Shown: positions 26,787-36,986 of the stretch, in pieces
Layout: the number at the start of each line of letters is the position of its first letter
Numbering within the stretch: position 1 is the first letter of the stretch
Assembly: GCF_041053055.1 (NCBI RefSeq)
Contig: NZ_CP163443.1
Span: 7,795,001 to 7,859,000, forward strand
Direction of reading: 5' to 3'
Source of the DNA: Streptomyces sp. R41
Lineage (GTDB): Bacteria > Actinomycetota > Actinomycetes > Streptomycetales > Streptomycetaceae
Length of the DNA: 64,000 nucleotides
The notes under the pieces: generated by a model
Database searches by the model: none
The model's input: the letters and a program-made list of their open reading frames with translations, nothing else
Told to the model about the DNA's origin: nothing
Translations under genes and position numbers: made by a program

Positions 26787-27248
26787 CTACGCCGTCGCTC
26801 GTGCCGCCTCCAGCGCCGCCGCGAGGCGCTGCGGCTCCCGCGTCGACAGGTACAGGTACGGCGTCGGGTCCTCCGGGTCCGTGACCTGGACGCGCAGGGC
26901 CGTGGGGATGTAGGCGCGCAGGAGCATGAAGGCGCGGGGGTCGGCCTTGAATGTGCGCCAGGCGCGCGCCTCCTCCTGGTCCATGACCTCGGCGTCGCCG
27001 AGGGCCGCGACCGGGATCTTGGCCTCGCCGGCGATCAGGGAGTCGCCCACGACGCGGATGCGGATCGAGCCGTACGAACTGGCCACGACCGCCGAGACCG
27101 CGGTGCCGCCGACCAGGGCGCCCAGCAGCGGCAGTGTGCCGAACGGGAGGAAGATCAGGGCCATCGCGATCCCGACCAGGAAACAGATCGCCCACCAGGC
27201 GCGGGGCGCGGTGAGGCGTTCTTCGTACGGCGTGGCGGAGAGCTGCAT
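26787..27248 (-). CDS. DUF3093 membrane protein
   Basis: 153 residues: two close membrane helices at about 18-60 (WWAICFLVGIAMALIFLPFG and the next), then a soluble domain to the end with TDPEDPTPYLYLSTR. Matches the DUF3093 family found next to dut in actinobacteria. It is divergent from the thioesterase gene (58 bases between). The 256 bases downstream to 26531 contain only a small CCCGCC/GGCGGG hairpin (26764-26778). Confidence 0.85.
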   Translation of the reverse strand: MQLSATPYEERLTAPRAWWAICFLVGIAMALIFLPFGTLPLLGALVGGTAVSAVVASSYGSIRIRVVGDSLIAGEAKIPVAALGDAEVMDQEEARAWRTFKADPRAFMLLRAYIPTALRVQVTDPEDPTPYLYLSTREPQRLAAALEAARATA

Positions 27249-27306
27249 GAAGTCAAGCTTGGCACGGTGCCAACGGATGGTGGACGCGCGGGTAAGGTCT
27301 GCGGCT

Positions 27307-27891
27307 GTGAGTGGTACTTCCGCAGCTCTGACGCCCCCCGCCGACGCCGTCGCGCCGATGCGGCACCCCGACGCGCCCGCCCCCGGCGAGCTCCTCGGGG
27401 CCCACTACGAACAGTGTTTCGGGTGTGGCGGAGAGCAGCCCCATGGACTGCACCTGGAGGCTCGCGCGGGGGAGGGGGTCCGGATCACCGCGGAGTTCAC
27501 CGTGCGGCCCGCCCACCAGGGCGCCCCGGGTCTCGCGCACGGCGGCGTCCTCGCCACCGCGTTGGACGAGACGCTCGGCTCGCTGAACTGGCTGCTGCGC
27601 ACGATCGCCGTGACCGGACGGCTGGAGACCGACTTCCGCCGCCCCGTGCCTGTCGGCAGCGTCCTCTACCTGGAGGCCGAGGTCACCGCGGTGGCCGGGC
27701 GGAAGATCTTCTCCACCGCCACCGGGCGGCTCGGCGGTCCCGAGGGGCCTGTCGCCGTCCGCGCCGACGCCCTCTTCATCGAGGTGAAGGTCGACCACTT
27801 CATCGACAACGGCCGCCCGGAGGAGATCCGGGCCGCCATGAGTGAACCGGACCAGATCCGGCGCGCCCGCGCTTTCGAGGTGAACCCGTGA
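27307..27891 (+). CDS. PaaI-type hotdog thioesterase
   Basis: Acyl-CoA thioesterase-like protein, 194 residues. The hotdog fold (about 60-165) carries HGGVLATALDETLG, with the Asp/Glu of the active site. A CFGCG motif near residue 37 is common in this subgroup. GTG 27307 is preceded by TAAGGT at 27293-27298, a fit for a leaderless -10 box. Its TGA overlaps the GTG of dut by four bases, so they are coupled. Confidence 0.87.
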   Translation: MSGTSAALTPPADAVAPMRHPDAPAPGELLGAHYEQCFGCGGEQPHGLHLEARAGEGVRITAEFTVRPAHQGAPGLAHGGVLATALDETLGSLNWLLRTIAVTGRLETDFRRPVPVGSVLYLEAEVTAVAGRKIFSTATGRLGGPEGPVAVRADALFIEVKVDHFIDNGRPEEIRAAMSEPDQIRRARAFEVNP

Positions 27892-28412
27892 GCCGTCAGC
27901 CCCGTCAGGAAATCGCCGTGCTGATCCGGCGCGTCGACCCGGACGTCCCGCTTCCCGAGTACGCGCACCCCGGTGACGCTGGAGCCGATCTGCGCACCAC
28001 CGAGAGCCGCGAGCTGAAGCCGGGGGAACGGGCCGTTCTGCCCACGGGAGTGTCGATCGCGCTGCCCGAGGGGTACGCGGCCTTCGTGCACCCCCGTTCC
28101 GGGCTCGCCGCCCGCTGCGGTGTCGCCCTCGTGAATGCCCCGGGGACGGTGGATGCCGGGTACCGTGGGGAGATCAAGGTGATCGTGGTGAATCTCGACC
28201 CGCGCGAGTCCGTGCGGTTCGAGCGCTTCGACCGGATTGCCCAACTGGTCGTTCAGCAGGTCGAGAAGGTCCGCTTCCAGGAGGTCGCGGAGCTTCCCGA
28301 CTCGGCGCGGGCCGCAGGGGGCTTCGGGTCCACTGGAGGTCATGCCGCCGTGGGCAGCACAACGGGTGGGAATCGATACGCTTCGGTCGTATCCGACCGG
28401 GAAGGACAGTGA
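27888..28412 (+). CDS. dut: dUTP diphosphatase
   Basis: dUTPase, 174 residues: hydrolyses dUTP to dUMP and PPi. The five motifs are visible: PGDAGADL (near 28-35), HPRSGLAAR (near 66), the substrate loop GTVDAGYRGEI (near 86), RIAQLVVQ, and the P-loop-like AGGFGSTGG near 143. It is followed by an 18-residue tail. The trimer usual for the family is expected. Start GTG overlaps the thioesterase stop. Confidence 0.95.
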   Translation: MSRQPRQEIAVLIRRVDPDVPLPEYAHPGDAGADLRTTESRELKPGERAVLPTGVSIALPEGYAAFVHPRSGLAARCGVALVNAPGTVDAGYRGEIKVIVVNLDPRESVRFERFDRIAQLVVQQVEKVRFQEVAELPDSARAAGGFGSTGGHAAVGSTTGGNRYASVVSDREGQ

Positions 28413-28413
28413 C

Positions 28414-29178
28414 GTGTTCGGACGTCGCAAGAAGGGCAGTGCCGCCGAGGACGCGGCGGGCGAGGCCGAGCAGGTCGTCGACGAGTTCGACACTGAGGCG
28501 GACGAAGAAGCCGGGCGTGAGCGCGTGCGGCTCGAGCCCGAGCCGCGGCCCGACGGGCCCTGGGACAGCTCCGAGGTCCGCGATCCGGCCGAGGGTCGGG
28601 TGGACCTGGGTGGTCTTTTCGTGCCCGGAGTCGACGGCATGGAGCTGCGGGTCGAGGTCGCGGGCGACGCGATCGTCGCGGCCACCGTCGTCCTGAAGGA
28701 CAGCGCCATCCAGCTGCAGGCCTTCGCCGCTCCCAAGCGCGAGGGAATCTGGGGCGAGGTGCGCGAGGAGATCGCCTCCGGCATCACTCAGCAGGGCGGT
28801 GTCATCGACGAGGTCGAGGGCCCGCTGGGCTGGGAGCTGCGGGCGCAGGTGCCGGTGCAGCTGCCGGACGGCACGGGTGGTTTCCAGGTCGTGCGGTTCG
28901 TCGGTGTGGACGGCCCCCGCTGGTTCCTGCGCGGAGTGATCTCCGGGCAGGGCGCGGTGCAGCCGCAGGCCGCGGGTCTGCTGGAGCAGATCTTCCGGGA
29001 CACGGTCGTCGTCCGCGGCGAGGGCCCGATGGCCCCCCGAGACCCGATCGTCCTGAAGCTGCCGGACGACGCGCAGATGGTGGCCGAGGGTGTCCAGCAG
29101 GAGGAGCAGAGCGGTTCCCGCTTCTCCGGCGGCATGGGGCAGCTGCAGCGCGGGCCGGAGATCACCGAGGTCCGCTGA
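28414..29178 (+). CDS. DUF3710 family protein
   Basis: 254 residues: a basic start (MFGRRKKGS), an acidic linker, then the conserved domain (about 60-230) with GPRWFLRGVISG. Conserved in actinobacteria directly after dut. GTG 28414 sits one base after the dut stop with GGAAGGA before it. Function unknown. Confidence 0.85.
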   Translation: MFGRRKKGSAAEDAAGEAEQVVDEFDTEADEEAGRERVRLEPEPRPDGPWDSSEVRDPAEGRVDLGGLFVPGVDGMELRVEVAGDAIVAATVVLKDSAIQLQAFAAPKREGIWGEVREEIASGITQQGGVIDEVEGPLGWELRAQVPVQLPDGTGGFQVVRFVGVDGPRWFLRGVISGQGAVQPQAAGLLEQIFRDTVVVRGEGPMAPRDPIVLKLPDDAQMVAEGVQQEEQSGSRFSGGMGQLQRGPEITEVR

Positions 29179-29186
29179 CGCGCGCG

Positions 29187-29281
29187 TGACACACGAGTGG
29201 GTTTTCACGCGTGCTTGCGTTGACACACGAGCTGCGTTGACGCACGAGTGAGGTTCACGCGTGCTGCATTGACACGCGAGT
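29187..29281. repeat. Short dispersed repeat TGACRCRCGAG in DUF3710 3' region
   Basis: The motif TGACACACGAG or a close variant begins at 29187, 29221, 29238 and 29270. CACGCGTG palindromes occur at 29206-29213 and 29256-29263. The spacings 34, 17 and 32 suggest a 17-base period. It lies between the DUF3710 stop and its terminator. Confidence 0.6.
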
Positions 29282-29317
29282 GGGGCCGCACCCCCTTCAC
29301 CAAGGGGGTGCGGCCCC
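29282..29317 (+). terminator. Terminator after DUF3710
   Basis: A perfect 16-bp stem, 29282-29297 with 29302-29317, loop CACC. It ends the thioesterase-dut-DUF3710 operon. The following 29318-29491 shows no gene. Confidence 0.85.
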
Positions 29318-29491
29318 TTCGCATGCCCGGCGATGCCCCGTGATGCCCGGCGTCCGCCCAAGTTCTCATCCGTGAACGGCAGTTGAGCTGCGGGTCTTTC
29401 TTCAGGCCTTGACGGAAGTCTGGTCTGTACCTATGGTCACCGGCCAACGCGCGTGTTCAGTCCCCAGTGCGTCGTTCACATACGAGAACGG

Positions 29492-30724
29492 ATGGCCCCC
29501 CACATGCCCGACACCCCCGCAGCCCACCGGCGCAGACGACGCCCGGCCCTCCTCGTCACCGTCGCCGCCGCGACCGCCGCCCTGGTCGCCGGATTCCTCT
29601 CCTGGCCGGGCGCACACCGGGCCGATGCCGCCCCCGCCACGTTCGTGCACCCCGGAGTCACCGTCTCCAAGAGCCAGTTGGACTTCGCCCGCAGCAAGGT
29701 CAACGCCGGCGCGCAGCCCTGGAAGGGCGCGTACGACCAGATGATGGCGAGCAAGTACGCCGCGCTGAGCCGCGCCGCCACGCCCCGCGCGACTGTCGAG
29801 TGCGGGTCGTACTCCAACCCCAACTACGGCTGCACCGACGAGCGTGAGGACGCGATAGCGGCGTACACCGACGCGCTCGCCTGGTACATCACCCGCGACG
29901 AGCGGTACGCGAAGAAGTCGATCGAGCTGATGGACGCGTGGTCGGCGGTGATCAAGGACCACACCAACAGCAACGCGCCGCTGCAGACCGGCTGGGCGGG
30001 CTCCTCGTGGCCCAAGGCCGCCGAGATCATCAAGTACACGTACACCGGGACGTGGGCCAACTCCGGCCGCTTCGCGACCATGCTGCGCAACGTCTACCTC
30101 CCCGAGATCATCAACGGCTCCAACTCCAACGGCAATTGGGAGCTGTCGATGATGGAGGCCGCCATCGGCATCTCCGTCTTCCTGGAGGACAAGACGTCGT
30201 ACGACAAGGCGATGTCGAAGTTCCGCACGCGGACGGCCGCGTACATCTATCTGTCCTCCGACGGCTCCGTGCCGAAGACCGTGCCGAGCCAGAACCTCGA
30301 CACCACGGCGAAGATCGTCAGTTACTGGCAGGGACAGTCCACCTTCGTCACCGGGCTCACCCAGGAGACCTGCCGCGACTTCACGCACACCGGGTACGGC
30401 ATCTCCGCGATCTCGCACGTCGCCGAAACCAGCCGGATCCAGGGGCAGGACCTGTACGGCACGGACGTCGGCGAGCGGCTGCGGCAGGCGCTCGGCTTCC
30501 AGTCCAAGTACCAGCTGGGCGAGGCGGTGCCGAGCTGGCTGTGCGGAGGGTCCCTCAAACTCGGGCTCGGTCCGATCACCGAGGTCGGCTACAACGCCCT
30601 GCACAACCGTCTGGGCATCGCGATGACCAACACCCAGAAGCTGACCGAGCAGAACCGCCCGGCCGGCAGCAACAACCTCTTCGTGGCCTGGGAGACGCTG
30701 ACCCACGGGGACAACCCCAGCTGA
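29492..30724 (+). CDS. Secreted alginate lyase family protein
   Basis: 410 residues. The signal peptide (RRRRRPALLVTVAAATAALV, cleaved near residue 46 after RADA) sends it out of the cell. The rest is the all-helical alginate-lyase fold, with the conserved active-site region NSNGNWELSMMEAAIGI and a His/Tyr segment FTHTGYGISAISHV. Substrate is probably a uronate polymer, but chitin- or other polysaccharide-related roles are possible. ATG 29492 is chosen with GAGAACGG upstream; 29504 is an alternative. Confidence 0.85.
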   Translation: MAPHMPDTPAAHRRRRRPALLVTVAAATAALVAGFLSWPGAHRADAAPATFVHPGVTVSKSQLDFARSKVNAGAQPWKGAYDQMMASKYAALSRAATPRATVECGSYSNPNYGCTDEREDAIAAYTDALAWYITRDERYAKKSIELMDAWSAVIKDHTNSNAPLQTGWAGSSWPKAAEIIKYTYTGTWANSGRFATMLRNVYLPEIINGSNSNGNWELSMMEAAIGISVFLEDKTSYDKAMSKFRTRTAAYIYLSSDGSVPKTVPSQNLDTTAKIVSYWQGQSTFVTGLTQETCRDFTHTGYGISAISHVAETSRIQGQDLYGTDVGERLRQALGFQSKYQLGEAVPSWLCGGSLKLGLGPITEVGYNALHNRLGIAMTNTQKLTEQNRPAGSNNLFVAWETLTHGDNPS

Positions 30725-30837
30725 GACCCATGCGGTGACCCGAGCTGAGCCCCAAGGGGACAACCCGAGTCGAGCCGACCCATTGCCCGGCCGGGCGCCC
30801 GCTGGACATACTGGCGCCCGGCCTACGGGGGAGGGGC

Positions 30838-31530
<693 letters not shown>

Positions 31531-31676
31531 CGCGGTGCGGCGGCTCCGGCGACGGCACCGCGCATCAGGGTTGCGTCAAAGACGCCCCCGGCGACCCCTC
31601 CCATCCCTTTTGCCGGGATTCTTGGCCGTAAGGTCGACGCTGCGTACACAGTGGTGACAGGAAGACAATAGGGGTC

Positions 31677-34223
31677 ATGGGACGCGGCAAGCTTCGGATC
31701 TACCTCGGTGCGGCACCGGGCGTCGGGAAGACGTACGCGATGCTCTCCGAGGCGCACCGGCGCGTCGAGCGGGGGACCGACTGTGTGGTCGCGTTCGTGG
31801 AGCACTACAACCGGCCGCGCACCGAGGTGATGCTGCACGGCCTGGAGCAGGTGCCGCGCAAGGAGCTGGAGTACCGGGGGTCCGTCTTCACCGAGATGGA
31901 CGTGGACGCCGTACTGGAGCGCGCCCCGGCCGTCGCCCTGGTGGACGAACTCGCGCACACCAATGTCCCCGGTTCGCGCAACGACAAGCGCTGGCAGGAC
32001 GTGGAGGAGCTGCTGGCGGCCGGTGTCGACGTCGTCTCCACGGTCAACATCCAGCACTTGGAGTCGCTGGGCGATGTCGTCGAGTCGATAACGGGCGTAC
32101 GGCAGCGGGAGACCGTGCCGGACGAGGTGGTGCGCCGGGCGGACCAGATCGAGCTGGTCGACATGTCGCCCCAGGCGCTGCGGCGGCGGATGGCGCACGG
32201 CAACATCTACAAGTCCGACAAGGTCGACGCGGCCCTGTCGAACTACTTCAGGCCCGGCAACCTCACGGCGCTGCGCGAGCTGGCGCTGCTCTGGGTCGCC
32301 GACCGGGTCGACGAGTACCTCACCGAATACCGCAACGAGCACCGGGTGTCGAAGATCTGGGGCTCGCGGGAGCGGATCGTGGTGGGACTCACGGGCGGCC
32401 CGGAGGGACGCACGCTGATCCGCCGTGCCGCGCGGCTCGCGGAGAAGGGCGCGGGCGGCGAGGTGATGGCCGTCTACATCGCCCGCAGCGACGGGCTCAC
32501 CTCGGCCTCGCCCAAGGAGCTGGCCGTCCAGCGCACGCTGGTCGAGGACCTGGGCGGAACGTTCCACCATGTCGTCGGGGACGACATACCGGCCTCCCTG
32601 CTGGACTTCGCGCGGGGCGTCAACGCCACCCAGATCGTGCTCGGCTCCTCGCGCCGCAAGACCTGGCAGTACGTCTTCGGGCCGGGCGTCGGCGCCACGG
32701 TCGCCCGGGAGTCGGGCCCCGACCTGGACGTCCACATCGTCACCCATGAAGAGGTCGCCAAGGGGCGCGGTCTGCCGGTCGCGCGCGGGGCGCGGCTCGG
32801 GCGCTCCCGGATCATCTGGGGCTGGCTGATCGGCGTGGGCGGCCCGGTGATCCTCGCGCTGCTGCTGAACACCGTCGACCTCGGCCTCGCCAACGACATG
32901 CTGCTCTTCCTGGCGCTGACGGTGGCCGCGGCCCTGCTCGGCGGCCTCTACCCGGCGCTGGCCTCGGCGGCCTTCGGCTCGCTGCTGCTGAACTACTACT
33001 ACACGCCACCGCTGCACCGGTTGACGATCGCCGATCCCAAGAACATCGTCGCCATCGCGATCTTCGTCGGCGTCGCGGTCTCGGTCGCCTCGGTGGTGGA
33101 TCTGGCGGCCCGCCGCACCCACCAGGCGGCGCATCTGCGCGCCGAGTCGGAGATCCTCTCGTTCCTGGCGGGCAGTGTGCTGCGCGGCGAGACCAGCCTG
33201 GAGGCCTTGCTGGAGCGGGTCCGGGAGACCTTCGGGATGGAGTCTGTCGCGCTGCTGGAGCGGGAGAGCGACGTCGACCCGTGGACGTGCGCGGGCAGTG
33301 TGGGTCCGGGGCCCTCCGTCCGTCCCGAGGACGCGGACGTGGACATGCCGGTCAGCGACCACATGGCGCTCGCCCTGTCCGGACGCGTGCTGCCCGCCTC
33401 GGACCGCCGTGTGCTCGCCGCCTTCGCCGCGCAGGCCGCGGTGGTCCTGGACCGTCAGCGCCTCCAGCAGGAGGCGGACCAGGCGCGCACGCTGGCCGAG
33501 GGCAACCGCATCCGCACCGCGCTGCTGGCCGCCGTCAGCCACGATCTGCGCACCCCGCTGGCCGGGATCAAGGCCGCCGTGTCCTCGCTGCGGTCCGACG
33601 ACGTGGCCTGGTCCGAGGAGGACCGGGCGGAGCTCCTCGAAGGCATCGAGGACGGCGCCGACCGCCTCGACCACCTGGTGGGCAACCTGCTGGACATGTC
33701 CCGCCTCCAGACCGGCACGGTCGCCCCGCTGATCCGCGAGATCGACCTCGACGAGGTCGTCCCCATGGCGCTCGGCGGCGTACCCGAGGACAGCGTGGAG
33801 CTGGAGATCCCGGAGAGCCTGCCGATGGTCGCCGTCGACGCGGGGCTGCTGGAGCGCGCGGTCGCCAACCTCGTCGAGAACGCGGTCAAGTACAGCCCCG
33901 TCGACGAACCGGTCCTGGTGTCCGCGAGTGCCATCGCCGACCGGGTGGAGGTGCGGGTGGTGGACCGCGGCCCGGGCGTCCCGGACGAGGCCAAGGACCG
34001 TATATTCGCGCCCTTCCAGCGCTATGGCGACGCCCCGCGCGGCGCCGGAGTGGGCCTCGGCCTCGCGGTCGCCCGCGGCTTCGCCGAGTCGATGGGCGGC
34101 ACCCTCAACGCCGAGGACACCCCCGGCGGCGGACTCACCATGGTGCTCACGGTGCGGGCGGTGGCCGGCCGGTCCGACCTGGCCACGGCAACAACAGCAG
34201 CAGCGGAAAGGCAGGTCTCATGA
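31677..34223 (+). CDS. kdpD: Potassium sensor histidine kinase KdpD
   Basis: 848 residues. N-terminal KdpD domain with the P-loop GAAPGVGKTYAML (near 11-22), then a universal-stress-protein domain (about 235-365), four close membrane helices (DUF4118, about 380-475), a GAF-like region, HisKA with AAVSHDLRTPLAG (near 622) and a HATPase domain. It senses low K+ or osmotic stress and phosphorylates KdpE. The kdpE start overlaps its stop (ATGA). No kdpFABC genes lie nearby, so the target operon must be elsewhere or absent. Confidence 0.95.
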   Translation: MGRGKLRIYLGAAPGVGKTYAMLSEAHRRVERGTDCVVAFVEHYNRPRTEVMLHGLEQVPRKELEYRGSVFTEMDVDAVLERAPAVALVDELAHTNVPGSRNDKRWQDVEELLAAGVDVVSTVNIQHLESLGDVVESITGVRQRETVPDEVVRRADQIELVDMSPQALRRRMAHGNIYKSDKVDAALSNYFRPGNLTALRELALLWVADRVDEYLTEYRNEHRVSKIWGSRERIVVGLTGGPEGRTLIRRAARLAEKGAGGEVMAVYIARSDGLTSASPKELAVQRTLVEDLGGTFHHVVGDDIPASLLDFARGVNATQIVLGSSRRKTWQYVFGPGVGATVARESGPDLDVHIVTHEEVAKGRGLPVARGARLGRSRIIWGWLIGVGGPVILALLLNTVDLGLANDMLLFLALTVAAALLGGLYPALASAAFGSLLLNYYYTPPLHRLTIADPKNIVAIAIFVGVAVSVASVVDLAARRTHQAAHLRAESEILSFLAGSVLRGETSLEALLERVRETFGMESVALLERESDVDPWTCAGSVGPGPSVRPEDADVDMPVSDHMALALSGRVLPASDRRVLAAFAAQAAVVLDRQRLQQEADQARTLAEGNRIRTALLAAVSHDLRTPLAGIKAAVSSLRSDDVAWSEEDRAELLEGIEDGADRLDHLVGNLLDMSRLQTGTVAPLIREIDLDEVVPMALGGVPEDSVELEIPESLPMVAVDAGLLERAVANLVENAVKYSPVDEPVLVSASAIADRVEVRVVDRGPGVPDEAKDRIFAPFQRYGDAPRGAGVGLGLAVARGFAESMGGTLNAEDTPGGGLTMVLTVRAVAGRSDLATATTAAAERQVS

Positions 34224-34903
34224 CCCGGGTCCTCGTGGTCGACGACGAGCCGCAGATCACCCGAGCCCTCGTGATCAACCTGAAGGCACGCAAGTACGAG
34301 GTCGACGCGGCTCCCGACGGGGCCACCGCGCTTCAGCTCGCCGCCGCCCGGCACCCCGACGTCGTCGTGCTCGACCTGGGCCTGCCCGACATGGACGGCG
34401 TCGAGGTGATCAAGGGGCTGCGCGGCTGGACCCGGGTGCCGATCCTGGTGCTGTCCGCCCGGCACTCGTCCGACGAGAAGGTCGAGGCCCTCGACGCGGG
34501 CGCCGACGACTACGTCACCAAGCCCTTCGGCATGGACGAGCTGCTCGCCCGGCTGCGCGCCGCCGTCCGCCGCGCGGAGCCCACCGGGGGCGACGAGGAC
34601 GACGCGATCGTCGAGACCGACGACTTCACCGTCGACCTGGCCGCCAAGAAGGTCAACCGCGCCGGACGCGACGTCCGCCTGACTCCCACGGAGTGGCACC
34701 TCCTGGAGGTCCTGGTGCGCAACACAGGCCGCCTGGTCAGCCAGAAGCAGCTGCTCCAGGAGGTGTGGGGCCCGTCGTACGGCACGGAGACGAACTACCT
34801 CCGGGTCTACATGGCACAGCTGCGCCGCAAGCTGGAGGTGGACCCCTCGCATCCGCGGCACTTCATCACGGAGCCCGGGATGGGATACCGGTTCGAGGGG
34901 TGA
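34220..34903 (+). CDS. kdpE: Response regulator KdpE
   Basis: OmpR/PhoB-type regulator, 227 residues. Receiver domain: acidic residues 9-11, phospho-acceptor Asp in VVLDLGLPD (near 52), and Lys in VTKPFG. The winged-helix DNA-binding domain (about 130-225) ends MGYRFEG. ATG overlaps the kdpD stop by four bases. Expected to activate a high-affinity K+ uptake operon located outside this window. Confidence 0.94.
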   Translation: MTRVLVVDDEPQITRALVINLKARKYEVDAAPDGATALQLAAARHPDVVVLDLGLPDMDGVEVIKGLRGWTRVPILVLSARHSSDEKVEALDAGADDYVTKPFGMDELLARLRAAVRRAEPTGGDEDDAIVETDDFTVDLAAKKVNRAGRDVRLTPTEWHLLEVLVRNTGRLVSQKQLLQEVWGPSYGTETNYLRVYMAQLRRKLEVDPSHPRHFITEPGMGYRFEG

Positions 34904-34993
34904 CCCGTGCCTTCAAGGGCGAGGAGCGAGCGGTGGTTGAGGGGGCGGCGCCGCGGGTACGTCGCTGTCGGCGCACCCCGGTAGGCTTTCGGT

Positions 34994-35392
34994 ATGAGTG
35001 CTGTTCCTCGTTCCGAAAAGCCGGCGGGCCGGTTCCGGCGCATGATAGACCGGCTCTCCTCGTCCCAGGAGGACCTGGAGTCCGAGGAGCTGCGGGAGGA
35101 CGCCGAGACCGCGGGCTGCACGCGCATCGGTGACTGCCACGACCGACAGATCGTCACGGTTACTGGTACCTTGCGCACGGTCACTCTGCGGCCACGGGCC
35201 GGTGTCCCGGCCCTGGAAGCCGAGCTGTTCGACGGCTCGGCCGCCCTGGACGTGGTCTGGCTCGGCCGGCGCTCCATCGTCGGGATCGAGCCGGGGCGCA
35301 AGCTGATCGCATCGGGCCGCATTTCGATGAGCCGGGGCCGTAGGGTGCTGTTCAACCCGAAGTACGAACTCAGACCGCTTGGACGGGAGTAG
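34994..35392 (+). CDS. OB-fold nucleic-acid-binding protein
   Basis: 132 residues. A charged N-terminus (SSSQEDLESEELRED) is followed by an OB-fold of the tRNA-anticodon/RecG type (about 50-125: IVTVTGTLRTVTLRP to RRVLFNPKYEL). Conserved beside DUF3159 in actinobacteria. TAGGCT at 34982-34987, six bases before the ATG, suggests a leaderless message. Three bases separate it from the DUF3159 gene. Confidence 0.8.
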   Translation: MSAVPRSEKPAGRFRRMIDRLSSSQEDLESEELREDAETAGCTRIGDCHDRQIVTVTGTLRTVTLRPRAGVPALEAELFDGSAALDVVWLGRRSIVGIEPGRKLIASGRISMSRGRRVLFNPKYELRPLGRE

Positions 35393-35395
35393 CCG

Positions 35396-36151
35396 GTGAC
35401 GTCGCTCGACAAGCCGACCGAAGACGCCCAGCAGGATTCGCGGGCGGTGACCGAGGCCGCGCTCTTCGAGGCGTTCGGCGGCGTGCGGGGCATGGTCGAG
35501 ACGGTGGTGCCCGGCCTCCTCTTCGTCACCATCTTCACGATCAACAAGGACCTGCACTGGTCGGCGATCGCCGCCCTCGGGGTGTCCTTGCTGCTCGTCG
35601 TGGTGCGCCTCGTGATGCGCGGCACCGTCAAGCACGCCTTCAGCGGCGTCTTCGGCGTCGCCTTCGGCGTGGTCTTCGCGATGATGACGGGCAACGCGAA
35701 GGACTTCTACCTGCCGGGCATGCTCTACACGCTCGGCCTGGCCATCGCCTACATCGTCACGACTCTCGCGGGCGTCCCGCTGATCGGCCTGATCCTGGGC
35801 CCGGTCTTCAAGGAGAACCTCTCCTGGCGCACCCGCAACCCCGGCCGCAAGAAGGCGTACTCGAAGGCGAGTTGGGCCTGGGGCCTGATCCTGCTCGCCA
35901 AGTGCGCGGTGCTCTTCCCGCTCTACTGGTGGGCCGACACCACCAAGTTCGGCTGGATCCTGATCGCCCTCAAGATCCCGCCGTTCCTGCTCGCCGTCTG
36001 GCTGACCTGGGTCTTCCTGGCCAAGGCGCCCGCCCCCATCGACGTGTTCGCCGAGATGGAGGCCGAAGAGAAGGCGGAGAAAGAGCGGAAGGCCGCGCTC
36101 GCCGAGGAGCGCGGCGAGAGCGCACCGGCCCGGCACCGCCGCGAGGCGTAA
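35396..36151 (+). CDS. DUF3159 membrane protein
   Basis: 251 residues with five to six membrane helices between about 38 and 205, then a charged Lys/Glu helix tail ending RHRREA. GTG 35396 has GACGGGAG upstream and follows the OB-fold gene by three bases. Function unknown. It resembles septation protein A-like small membrane proteins in layout only. Confidence 0.85.
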   Translation: MTSLDKPTEDAQQDSRAVTEAALFEAFGGVRGMVETVVPGLLFVTIFTINKDLHWSAIAALGVSLLLVVVRLVMRGTVKHAFSGVFGVAFGVVFAMMTGNAKDFYLPGMLYTLGLAIAYIVTTLAGVPLIGLILGPVFKENLSWRTRNPGRKKAYSKASWAWGLILLAKCAVLFPLYWWADTTKFGWILIALKIPPFLLAVWLTWVFLAKAPAPIDVFAEMEAEEKAEKERKAALAEERGESAPARHRREA

Positions 36152-36206
36152 CCGCCGTCTTCGGTCGTACGGCGCCGGGAGGTGCCAGGCCTGGAGCTGT
36201 ACGACG

Positions 36207-36244
36207 CGATGGGGGCGCCCGGAGATCTCCGGGCGCCCCCATCG
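36207..36244. terminator. Bidirectional terminator between DUF3159 and the RCK genes
   Basis: A perfect 38-bp palindrome centred on AGATCT, 36207-36244, between convergent genes. Confidence 0.85.
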
Positions 36245-36308
36245 TCGTATCGGAAGCGTCCAAGCGGGTGCGGGGGCGCGGGGGTGTGCCCGCACTTCCC
36301 GGGGTCGC

Positions 36309-36986
36309 TCAGCTCGTCGCGTCCTCGCGGCGTACCGACAGCAGGTCCTCCAGCTGCTCCTCGCGGGCCTGCGCGGCCACGAAGAGGAGTTCGTCGCCCG
36401 CCTCCAGGGAGTCCTCCCGGGAGGGGGTGAGGACGCGGGTGCCGCGGATGATGGTCACCAGGGAGGTGTCCTCGGGCCACTCGACGTCGCCCACCGTCGT
36501 ACCGGCCAGGGCGGACTCCGGTGGCAGGGTCAGCTCGACGAGGTTGGCGTCGCCGTGGCTGAAGCGGAGCAGGCGGACCAGGTCGCCGACGCTGACGGCC
36601 TCCTCGACGAGGGCCGACATCAGGCGCGGGGTGGAGACGGCGACGTCGACGCCCCAGGCCTCGTTGAACAGCCACTCGTTCTTGGGATTGTTGACGCGGG
36701 CGACGACCCGCGGGACCCCGTACTCGGTCTTCGCGAGCAAGGAGACGACGAGGTTGACCTTGTCGTCACCCGTGGCCGCGATGACCACGTTGCAGCGCTG
36801 CAGCGCGGCCTCGTCCAGGGAGGTGATCTCGCAGGCGTCGGCGAGCAGCCACTCCGCCTGCGGGACGCGCTCGACCGAGATGGCGGTCGGCGCCTTGTCG
36901 ATCAGCAGGACCTCGTGACCGTTCTCCAGGAGCTCGCCCGCGATCGAGCGGCCCACGGCGCCGGCACCGGCAATGGCGACCCTCAT
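36309..36986 (-). CDS. trkA: TrkA-type RCK potassium-regulatory protein, second gene
   Basis: 225 residues: an N-terminal Rossmann (RCK_N) domain with the nucleotide motif GAGAVGRSIAGEL (near 7-19) and an RCK_C domain (about 140-218). Such proteins gate K+ uptake systems according to NAD(H), ATP or c-di-AMP. Its ATG overlaps the stop of the other RCK gene by one base, so a heteromeric gate is likely. It corresponds to the CeoC position of mycobacteria (from memory). Confidence 0.88.
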   Translation of the reverse strand: MRVAIAGAGAVGRSIAGELLENGHEVLLIDKAPTAISVERVPQAEWLLADACEITSLDEAALQRCNVVIAATGDDKVNLVVSLLAKTEYGVPRVVARVNNPKNEWLFNEAWGVDVAVSTPRLMSALVEEAVSVGDLVRLLRFSHGDANLVELTLPPESALAGTTVGDVEWPEDTSLVTIIRGTRVLTPSREDSLEAGDELLFVAAQAREEQLEDLLSVRREDATS

